Source: Acanthochromis polyacanthus (Eukaryota; Chordata; Actinopteri; Pomacentridae). From it: a DNA stretch of 64,000 bases. Positions 42,801-54,827 of the stretch are shown here, one piece after another. Position 1 is the first letter of the stretch. Each line of letters starts with the position of its first letter. Below the pieces are notes generated by a model. That model saw only the letters and a list, made by a program, of their open reading frames with translations, made no database searches and had not been told where the DNA came from. The stretch lies in contig NC_067130.1 in assembly GCF_021347895.1 (NCBI RefSeq), forward strand, positions 25,627,817 to 25,691,816, read 5' to 3'. Both the position numbers and the translations under genes were made by a program.

Positions 42801-45800
42801 CGCCTACATGAAGAACATCAAGGAATTTTTTTACATGGTCTTTAGCAGTAATTTTTTTTATGAATCAGACATTTCTGCATCTTCAAACCATAAACACAGA
42901 AACAAATTCAGTGGCGTACGTGCATTGCGTTTGCGCTGGGAACTGCTTTGATTGGTGGAACTCACGGAAAGCTGGCCAAAATTGTGGAGAAGTTGCAGTG
43001 ATTGGACAAAATTGCAAACTCGTGCAGAATTCACACGAGAGTCGTTGAATTTGTGTTAACTGTTGTGATTGCAACAATGCAAATTCCTGGAGGGACTAGT
43101 TACTAAATGACTGAAATTGGGAGCAATTACTTTGACGGGTATCAATATAGTATTTAATCTAGAAATCTTCATTTTTTTAACCTTTGTTACATGTAATTAA
43201 CGACAAGTGACTGAAGCTGTTCTGAAAGCTGAGGGTCAGGTTAAACAAGAAAACAACTTGTTACTATGGTGCATTGCCATGGAAGACAAACATGTAAATA
43301 TATGTTCTAAATGGTCAGTGCGGTGAATAAAAGTATAAATAAAGGAATAACATTGCCACCTTCGTCATAACTTGAAATAGATGCAAATGTTGAATTGTCA
43401 TATTAACAAAGCTATGCATAAACCCCAAATCCAATGCCAGAGAAATGTGAGGTTTACAAAGCTAAGACACGACAGAGATATCAAGTTTGTCTGATGAAGA
43501 CACTTCATGCTGGGCTTTCCTTTTATACATCTGCACATTTAGGTTATTTTTTACTCAGTCTATGTATACTATATATATATTATCAAGAATTTGGAATGCT
43601 TCAGCAGCATTTTAGCATTTACATGATCCAATGCAAATTTCTAAGCCACTGTGAGGCCAAGGTGTCTGAGCATCTAAAGCTTGTGTCATTGTTTAGATTA
43701 AGGAAAAAGTCAGAATAAGACGGAAATCTTGGTTCAGTATTGAAAAAGCAGCCAAACTGAAGCACAAGAAGGGATCCAGTCAATTTGATATTTAAGATTG
43801 TTTCCCAAAAGCCCAGTACCAGTATGTGGATCATAGGGTTGGAATCTCTGACCTAAACATAACTATTAATACCTTAATCATGTTTTAGTTGGCAGGAGTG
43901 GATATTGCAAGAAAATAATTAAGATACCAACTTTAACAGATATGAACATATAAGTATTTTTAAATTACTAAACATTGACAATAGCTGTAATCCAACTACT
44001 AATTAAACTACGAACTTACTAGTTCTCTTGAATTTACTACCGAATACAGATTAGTACTTAGGAGACTGAGTTGCACGTGATTGCTGGCAGCCTCTGTCAG
44101 TACTGTACACTGTCTGTTCAGCAAGAAACAGCAGACAAACACAGTTAGAGACAAGCTGGAGAACACAGATGACAATCCAGCAACTTCATAAGTATTCATA
44201 TACAAGTAACACTAGCTCAATGAAGTGAAAATGAACACTGAGTGATTATCTCCTCCTCCTCTGTTCCAGAAACTGTGTTGGTTTGGACGCACGAGGACTG
44301 TGCTATGATTCTCACTGTGGTGGTTTTGCGTGGTCTCCTGTTGCTCTGTGGACCGGAGTCAACTCTCCAGGGAGACACTCAGGAATTTGGGAACAGTGAT
44401 GACATACATGAGACAGAGTTCGTCTATGCATCAAAACGGCAAAAACGTGCCGTTGTCGACTACAGCGGCTCTCAAACAGACAAATGTTCTTACACCTTTA
44501 TTGTCCCTCAGCAGAAAAACAAGGGAGCCATCTGTGTGAACTCCAAGGAGCCTGACGCCTTGCTGGAAAACCGGGTCAACATGCAGGAGCTGGAACTCCT
44601 CAACAGTGAATTGCAGAGGCAGCAACTGCAGATTAAGGCGCTTCGGCAGCTGGTAGAGGTCGACGGAGGTGTAATCAATGAAGTTAAACTGCTACGCAAG
44701 GAGAGTCATAACATGAATTCCCGAGTCACACAGCTCTACATGCAGCTGCTGCATGAAATTATTCGTAAACGAGACAATGCTCTGGAGGTGTCACAGCTGG
44801 AGATCCACGTACTCAACCACACAAACGAGATGGGGAGGCTAGCTTCACGATATCATGAGCTAGAACATAAGTATCAGCATCTGTCAGCACTTACAAGCAA
44901 CCAGAGTGCTCTCCTGGTGCAGCTAGAGGAGCACTGTAAGCAGGGGGGATATTTGCATCGTGTGGCACAGGAGCACAGGCATCCTATCCAGCCTCACTCT
45001 CCTGCAATCCCCCCACCTCCTCTGCCTGCATTGTCTCCTGGAGGCTACAGACCCTACCATCCACCCACCTATACCCGTCACACCAACAATCCCATGACTA
45101 ATGATATACAGAGTGACCAGAATGCCAAAGCATTACCACCTCCACTGTCCACAATGCCATCTGCAACATACAGCTTGACAAATGAGCCTTCTGGTAAGTA
45201 GCTGTCCACACTGTCACTTATGCATCTTCCTCTGAGGCCTGTTAATCAATGAATTAAGTATAAAAGATTGATTGTCTTTGGGTCTGAAAAGTCAAGCCAA
45301 GACCAAAGTGCCTTAAACCCATATTCTTTCAAAAAGCCAACATCTGGCTGCAAAAGGAAGTCTGATAATAGGACAGTCGATGAGGAAATTATCCTTCTTC
45401 TACCCTGTTCTGTTATTTCAGTTAACATTTTCCTAATGAGTTTACAGTCTCATTCACTTGTTTCACGTTTATTTAAGTATAGCATGATGTTTTACAATTT
45501 ATGACAACATTTAAATAGACAATCAACCAGGGTGTGTTTTAGGGCTGGGATACCTTGTGATTGACATGTCACTACTGTATCAGTGTGTGCAATGTCCTCG
45601 GTTTCTTTACTCAGATTCAACACTTGCTTGTTATGTCTGGTTTCAAAAGAATATGACAACATGGGTCATATACCAAACGCAAGGCTTCACAAGTCAATAG
45701 ACCAGTGGGTGACATCACAGTGACTATTTTATATTTGGTCAGTGTGTCCAATATTTACTGAGAACATGCATACAGATGACCATGGAGGCCTTTATGATTA

Positions 45801-48800
45801 CGACAGGTGCAACTGATGCCCTATTGGTCCTTACAGTAAGATATTCTTTTAAAAAGTCTGTAAGTCATATCTGTGAAGTACAAAGCATTATAAAGTGAAT
45901 GCATTCATCTATTCAGTGTTTGACGCTCACAAGGTGCAATCCTCAATATACTTAGTTTCTTGACAGTGAAGATGGTTGGTAGATGACAAGTAGATTTTTT
46001 AACAAAGTAAATAGATTCACAATTAACAATCAAAATGCAGCCCAAAATTGAATAAAAATGGAGCATTGAAGAAAAAAAATGGTAGCCTTTGCTGTGGGAA
46101 AGGAAACAGTGAATTTTATCAATGACAACAACAACAAAAAAAAGAATTCTGATGATATTTAAAACAACAAAAGCTTAAATACAAATAGACTAGATTTTTA
46201 GTATTTTATTGGCTATGTGTAGTTCAGTTATGTGTTACAGTGAAGAACAGAAGTGGGTGCATTCTGTGTAATATCACTTAAATGTCAAAAAAATTCAAAA
46301 TTGCATGACCATACAGGGGCTGCACAGTAGAGTAGTGGTTAGCATGTTCGCCTTGCAGCAAGAAGATCCCTGGTTCGTGTCCCGGCTTTCCCGGGATCTT
46401 TCTGCATGGAGTTTGCATGTTCTCCCTGTGCATGCCACCCTGGACAGGTCGCCATGCAGACTTGCGACCTGTCCAGGGTGTCCCATGCCTTTGCCCAAGT
46501 CAGCTGGGATAGGCTCTAGCGCCGTAATGAGGATTCAGCGGTGTACAGAGAATGGATGAATGGATGGATGGATGGATGACCGTACAGTAACTGCAATACT
46601 TCTACAGTAGGGTATTATGGTTCTTTAAAATTAAAACTGAACTGTTTAGATCAACTACATTAAAAGCAGAGGCCCCCAGTAAGAACCTCATGCATCAAAG
46701 TCAGTACACCTTTCATTGCGGCAAATTCAATCTTTTTTTTTTTTTTTAATTTCATCTGTTTGCTTGTATTTTGACGACAGACTCACTCCTCTTTGTGGAG
46801 GATAGCAGTGTAGCATAAATTTCTGAGACAGTTTTTTCAAGTGTTCTTTGCTGTTCGTGTTGTATTGCTCTGCCTTTTTTTGCAAAATACATCTTCTATT
46901 GGATTGAAGCTAGCCAATGTATTTGGAAGGGCTCATAAATTTGACTGTTGTGGCAGTTTGTTTTGGATCGTTATTGGGCTGGAAGATTCTCCTTCTGCTA
47001 AGCTTCTACAGACTGGGAGTCATCCTTTCAGACAGAATTTTGCATATTCACAGGAATTCATGGTGTCATCAATACATGTGAGCTCTCCAATGCCTTTTGC
47101 ATTCATGGATATTATCACATTCCCACCTCCATGCTTCAATGTCAGAAGTCTGTATTCACCATGAAAGTCCTGACCAGGTTCAAATCAAACATGCCAAATG
47201 CTATTTGAGCTCAACACAAACTATGATCTAATCTGACCAAATAATTTTCTCTCAATATTATACAAATTTCATTTTGATCCCATTTTTACTCTGTAGTTTT
47301 GTGCCAGAGAGCAAACAAGGGTCTGTTTTTTTGGATGTTGCTCATGGAGGTTGGCATTAAGCAATCCCCCTTGCACTGTCTCAGCTGTTACTGAAATTCA
47401 ATTTCCTATTAATAATCCCTGTGCCAAGTCTAAAGCATTTGCCCATCAGTTTTCTACAAATAGAGTTTGCAAGTAGTGCACTGCCCTCTGCTATTTTACA
47501 GCAACATCATCTTTAAGGTTTTTTTTTAGTTGGTCACCAATCTTCCTGTATACTTTTCCATCTTTGTGAAGTCTCAAAAGCAGTTTTTCATTTCTCTGGA
47601 AATTCTTTTCTGTGTACAGCTATGATCTTTTCTGAAGTATTTGTTTTGAATGTTCATAAGAGTACTGTTTGCTGCTTAACTTAAAAAGAATGCAAATATT
47701 GAGAGGTAACACAATTTTCAATCATTTGATATTTAAGTGACATTGTACAAGAGTGTATATTGTGTTTTTCATTGCTACCAAGAAACATAGTGCAGTTCTG
47801 CATATAGTAATATTTAATGCTGTGGGTAGCAAAGAGACCGGAATGCATGTGTCATATTAGGCACACACAGCACATGGTCAGCTGTGACTTCTCTTTTTTA
47901 GAAGCCCTCTGTCCATGTGGTTTTAAATTTCATTTGATGGCGCTGTGTCTGTAAAAATAATAATGATGATGACAGCTGTCAGTCATGAAAATTGATGTAG
48001 ATTAACATACACCACATTTTCCATTCGTATTTATACCCTCATCTCTGCAGGGCCTTTCAAAGACTGTCTAGAGGCTCTGGACAATGGATACACCACCAGC
48101 AGCATGCATCTCCTAAAACCAGACAGTGGCAACCGGCTCATGCAGGTCTGGTGTGACCAGACACAGGACCCTAGTGGCTGGACTGTCATTCAAAGACGCC
48201 AGGATGGCTCTGTCAACTTTTTTAGGAACTGGGAGACATACAAGGTAAAGAGAACCTGGGATTAGATTTATCAGGTTCTATGTGAAGTCTAGATATTTCA
48301 CAGATACAAAGCTACAAAAATATTAACATTCATGGCAGTAATTGGAGATGGGGTGGTACATTTTAGAAATGACAGACCTCAAAATCTTTAAAAATGGACT
48401 AAGAACTTAGAGCAATGCTATTCTGACTCACCAGACGAATACAGTGGGTATAAGCCTGCCAAATGCAGTAGAATAATAATGAAGTGCAGCCAGATCATTC
48501 CTCATTGCAAAAACAAAAACAAAAACTGGCTAAGCAAGAATGGTGAAGACCTGAAAGTTCTTCATCATTTTTGAGCCTCTCCGCGACTCTGTGGACGGTC
48601 ATCTGGCTGATGTTCAGCTGTTTGGCTCTGTCAGACTTGTTGTGGCCAGCACGAAGGAGAGCAGATATCTCAACTCTTTTGACTTCCATCTTGATACAAT
48701 TTCACCGGAGAAAAATTTTGTATTAATGACACCTGCCTATAAGGTAGAACTTTCAGTTTGTTTAATGGAATTTTTCCGACATGTAAACGTCTCTAAAGAT

Positions 48801-51800
48801 TATGAAACCGAGTGTAACAGAACTTTTGCAAAGCCCGGTATTTTGTAAAATTACTGGAGCTTCACTTCAAGTATGTAATATGTGAGTACAACTCTGTTAG
48901 ACCCTTAATGGGAGGCATATTCAAAAATAGTGAAATTGCAAATTCATCGTAGCCCTATAAGGTACAGTCAATTCCAGCCATTTTCAGTACAAAAAAAAAA
49001 TCGCTAATATTTTATTTGTAAATAAAAATATGACGAGAAATACAGGGAATATTGGACGCGCATCGCGAGGTGCATTTCCTCGAAAACGACCTATTCGTGG
49101 ATTATATACCAACTTCAAGACATGTTTTGGACAAAATATTTTACTGGCTCGATTCGTCTGGATGTCCAAGGTTGGATTATGGCCGTTTTTTGTGGAATAT
49201 TTTCATCTGTGTGTAATAATGAACCCGCAAATATGAGTCGCGCTGTGTATGTTAAAGTCGGGTATAGAGAATGGATGGATGGATATTCATTGTTTGTTGG
49301 ACAAATGTGTTTATATTACCCACTGTGGTAATCACATCTGAAAGTGGTTTATACCGGCGGATTCATGAGAATCTAAGCTTTCCATCGGTGTATAATGTTT
49401 CTATCATCGAGTTGGCAGTGTCGTTCTATTTCGAAAAATGCTTATGCAGATATCAAAACGCGGGCCGGTGAACCGTACACAATCTGAGAGTGAGGCAAAT
49501 AACCGTGTATAAACCAGCAATGGACTGCTCAACTTCAATTCTGGATAACTAGTTTATATATTTTTGTTTTCTATCCATCCATCCATCCTCTTCCGCATAT
49601 TGGTTGGGTCACGGAGGCAGCAGACAAAGCAGGTCATTCTAGACGTCCCTCCCCCTAGCAACGCTTTCCAGCTCTTCCTGTGGGATTCCAAGGCGTTCCC
49701 AGGCCAGATGAGATACACAATCCCTCCAGCGGGTTCTGGGTCTATCCCAGGGTCTCTCCCAGGCAGACATGTTCGGAAAACCACCAAAGGAAGTCTCCCC
49801 GGAGGCATCCGAATCAGATGTCCAAACCAACTCAACTGGCTCCTTTCAACGCAAAAGAGCAGCAGCTCTATTGCGAGCTCCCTCCGGATGTCCGAGCTTC
49901 TCACCCTCTCTCGAAGGCCAGTCACTCTGCGGAGGAAGCTCATTTCGGCCGCTTGTATCCGTGATTTCATCCTTTTGTTCACTACCCAGAGCTAATGACC
50001 ATAGGTGAGGGTTGCAACATAGATGGACTAGTAAATTGAGAGCTTCGATTCTGAGGTCCTGAGGTTTATTCTATGGTAGATAAATAGCAACTGTAAAATC
50101 AGAAAGAATTTTTTTTAAAAGGTCAGAGATAATGACAAAAAAGTAATGTACAACGATCATGTCAGTGATTAATTTTAAAAATTGCCACTGTGACATAAAA
50201 ATGAAAATTTTTAAAGTGAACTGAATAGTCTGCCACATAAACAATCATTTATGCTCTCCACAGCTATAATCTGCCTTTACTACGTTTGGCCAACCCATTT
50301 CATTGGGTAATATGTGATTTAGTGTAAGATGAACTCAATAAAACCAAATGCATGAGAACACAACAGCAGGAATGGAATAATTTCCAACTAACTACACATG
50401 CTCTTAGCCTTGCTGCCAATGCAGTGAAACACTGACATCATTCCAATGTTGTATTTCCCTGTTACTACTGGTGGGACCTAGCGTTATGTAAAAATGGATG
50501 CAGGTGGTGAAAGCTCTAGTTGCCAGGGATTAACATCCTGGGGACTACAGTGATTATGTTTCAGTCTGTACTTAATAATTTAAACTCAAGACAAAAGCAG
50601 AGTACTTCCAAATCAGTCATTCCCTCACCCACCCTAAATGAGCCAACAGGGCACTTTAAACCCATTACACACTCACATCTGGCAGGAATGGTGACTTCCA
50701 CCATAATAAATCCATGGGTCATAAATAATACAAAAACAATGAACAAAGCCAGGGTTTCACACACAGTGAGTTGTGGTTGAGAAGATCTTAAACACGATCT
50801 GTGTGGTTAACTGCTCTTGGTCTCTTGCTCTGACATCACACTAGCATTTCACTGATGCCTGGAAAACACAGGTGGTTTCTGAGTCGTTCAGCTTCACCTC
50901 TCAAAGAAGAGACAATACTGGTTTTTTTGTAATTTGTAAAAAGGATCGTCACGGTAGCCTTTCCTGTTAAATCACATGCTGGGAATAGTACGAAAAAACT
51001 ATTTCTTATTAATCCAACATCTGTCTCCTTTCACAGCAAGGGTTTGGAAACATTGATGGTGAATACTGGCTGGGCCTGGAGAACATCTATTGGCTGACCA
51101 AACAGGGTACCTACAAACTGCTAGTGACACTTGAAGACTGGACCGGACGCAAGACCTTTGCAGAGTACGCAAGCTTCCGTTTAGAGTCTGAGGCTGATTC
51201 CTACAGGCTACGAGTCGGCCGATACAATGGCAATGCTGGAGACTCTCTGACCTGGCACAATGGCAAGCAGTTTACCACACTGGATAGAGACCATGATGTC
51301 TACGCAGGTGAGTGTAATGCTGTGAACGAGAAGACAGTCGCAACTTTTGGCAGGCTTTCAGTTTCAGCATTTTAGCCATTTAAATTAAAAAAAAAAAATC
51401 TGATTCAATACATCCCTTTCATATGTATTGGAGTTTCCTATCAGAAATTCAGGCTTCAGATTATGCGCACACAGCTCATGGCACCTAGACACCTGCCAAT
51501 ATTTGGACCTATTTCAAGCTACTCAGTTTTCTGAATTGAAGGTTTCTACAGTGGTTTAGGGCACACACCTAACAACAGAGATCTTAATGACTCCTTAAAA
51601 GGAAAAAACAAACACCGTCTTAGTGTTCCTAGATAGAAGCTGATGCTTCTGTAAATGAAACCAGCCGGAACCTGGAAATTTTCTGGAGCCAGCGCTGAGC
51701 AGTCATAAGTAGGGTTGCACTTTAAGATACATTAGCATTGGCTTCAGCCTCAAGCTGTGGTAGTTTTAGTTAAGTCACTGCCATTGTCAAGATGCATGTA

Positions 51801-54740
51801 CTTGCAGAGTATTACAAGACAAGACATGTTCAGACTGCTCCAACTCAGCATTGTACATTTTTGACCAAATGTGTCCAGGTGCCTAAAGGACTACTTACTT
51901 TACTCTAAAATATAATTCCAAGCAATAACACTTGTACATTGTAGTTTCTTGAAATCTTTAGCAGTTCTGCTTTTTTTGTTTGTTTGTTTTTTCTCTAAAG
52001 AGAAAAAAAAATCTCTGGGCAGGAGAAAATGGCTCTCTCTAATATTTTAAGTTCAAGAAAATTGAATCCAGAGATTCAGGTTTGACAAGTAAACCAGACT
52101 GCATTACCAATATATCAGCAAACACATGCCCCTTGAGGTATTTAAACACAGCTGGCTGGCTCAAGTCAGCAGCTCTGCAAAAGTTTCAATATTATACATC
52201 TTGAATTACCAAATGTGAATAAACCTGCCTTATTTAATATCTCTGCCAACACAATAACTCTAGTGTTATTCAAAGTACATGCCCAAAAAATATTGTATTT
52301 TTGAGCAGAGAAGATAAAAGTTTCCTGCATTTACTAATGCGAGACAGTGTTATACAGGAGTTGATTTACATAAATATGTACACATTAACTTGTTGTAGAC
52401 TGCACTCTTACATCCACAGAAGAAGCTGCTTCACATGGAGCATGCTGAGAGCAGCAGGGTAGTAAAGTATTGGACTTACTGATTAATAATGAGTTTTAAC
52501 CATAACCCCTGAGATGGTAGAAGTTCAAATATGTACCAGTTGGTGTGATACGATTCTCTGTGTCTTCAGGAAACTGTGCCCATTACCAGAAGGGAGGATG
52601 GTGGTATAATGCTTGTGCTCATTCCAACTTGAATGGTGTGTGGTACCGTGGTGGGCATTACCGCAGCCGCTACCAGGACGGAGTGTACTGGGCTGAGTTC
52701 AGAGGAGGAACTTATTCCCTAAAGAAAGTGAGCATGATGATACGACCCAGTGCTAACACTTTCCATTAACAGCTCAGTCTGTTAAAAGTGAAGCGAGTTT
52801 ACTGGACATTTCCTGTCAATGGGCTCCATTTCTGTACCACAAAAACAGGCATCCTTGATTTGAACTTTCATTTTTTGTTGGTTGCTTTGCACTCGTGATA
52901 TAAACTCAAGCTGTAAATGCTATGTAGTGACACAGTTGAAGCCATGCACAACTTCTACATTTTTCTACAGGTACAGGTTTTATGTTTCTTGTTGAGCTCA
53001 CAAAGTCACATTGCACACATAACAACAAAAGCACACACATAGAATTAAATTAATGGAATTTCTTGTCTGTATAACCTGCCTTTGTCCAGGTTTTTATTTC
53101 GGTTTTGTTGCTTTTATTGATGTGCTTGTCAACAACATACAGTAAATTCTGTATTATATGAAACTTACGATTTCCTTGTCTGTTATGAACTGAAAAAATG
53201 CACACTATTGCAATTACGTATAATTGCAAAAGAATAATTGTAATTGCATAGCAAAGAGATTTATATCCAGGGAAAACTGACTGCTGGTAACAGAGTGATA
53301 CTTCTGGTTGCTATCGGTGCTAGTTACATATGCAGTAAATTATGTATAAATAATATATATTGGGATTCATTTTACAGGAGAGAAATCTGTTTTTGTATTT
53401 TCCTACAATCCATTTCATTTACCAGACTAATTTCCTGTCTTTTACACCTGAAACATATGAAAGAATTTAATCAGTCAGGTAACATGATGGATCTGTTGAT
53501 CATTTAGAATGTAAACAAAGTGCAAAGTTCAATATTCCAAACAAACGTCAAAAGGTCGAGAATGTGGACTATAACATTCATGACAAATGTGTCACTAAAT
53601 ACAACGAATATGATTCTTTAAGTGATGTGAATGCACAGGTGGATTGCAATGATTTTACAATATCTGACAAGTCGTTATAGTGAACTTTCGGGAAAAACAG
53701 TTATGCTAAGGACCCTGTCAGATGATTTTATCAACTATTAATTTTTAATCAACTATTACTAGGACCATTACAAATTCTCGATTAAATGATCAGTATTGGC
53801 ACGAGATGACCACTTACATACATGGATGGGCCTCAAACTGCATATTTCCCACAAAACGACAAAAAATGAAAACAAAACTAAACCAATCCAGGTAAACCAA
53901 TGCCTCTTTACATTACCACAGAGCTTAACTACTCTTTAAAGATACCAGCTCCAAGGTACTGAGACCTACCGCCACATCTGTTTATTATGGACACTGTGAG
54001 TTCAATTAAAGACTTCTAATGTAGACAGAATTTACAAAACATAAAAAGCAAAGATAGAATCTCACTTGAGTTTTTTTTGTTTTGTTTTGGGGGTTTTTTT
54101 TAGGCAAAAAGAGCTAAAAAATATATTTAAACAAAAACTAAACTGAGTATGACCTATTATTCCCTCTGTCTACCAAATGTTTTCTGGTCTGAAAAATCCG
54201 ACACTGTATGAGTATGTATATATTCTGCTTCATTATGAATTTTTTATAGTCTGTATGTTGTTGATTTTACAATAAAGTATGTACAGCTTCCTTGTGTTCC
54301 TCATGATCTCATTTGACAAATACCAAGCACCCGAACCGCTTGCACAATGAAACATATTTCCATTAAATGTCTACACTGTCATGTGCATTTTCCTGAAAAC
54401 CGCCACCTAACATTAATATCTCTTTAAATGGTTGGCTTCTATTGTGTCCACTTGTGTGCCCCAGCTCCCCCTCTGCATCGCTCCGCCCCACATCATGACT
54501 CCATCATGTGCCTCATTAAATTAGTAAAAAATTAGGATAAGATTGAAAAATGGATTTCAAGAACTTGCAATTGTGAAGGTACATTTTTACTAATGACTTG
54601 TCTTTTCCAAAACCCAAAAAATATATAATTCCCTACTAGATAGCAAATTCTTTTTTTCCAATATTGGAAGACAATAATAAAATATTACCAGAATATTGAA
54701 AACCTGTTGGAGGACAGTAACCCTGTATTATACTCTTGTC

Positions 54741-54827
<87 letters not shown>

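Noticed and set aside
44242..44304. Earlier ATG for angptl2 ([11 protein letters not shown]..)
   Set aside because: It lies in the pyrimidine tract of a splice acceptor and would place non-signal sequence before a good signal peptide.
49564..50008. Plus-strand open frames of 79-143 codons
   Set aside because: They are shadows of the LINE protein, which reads on the minus strand with recognisable motifs.
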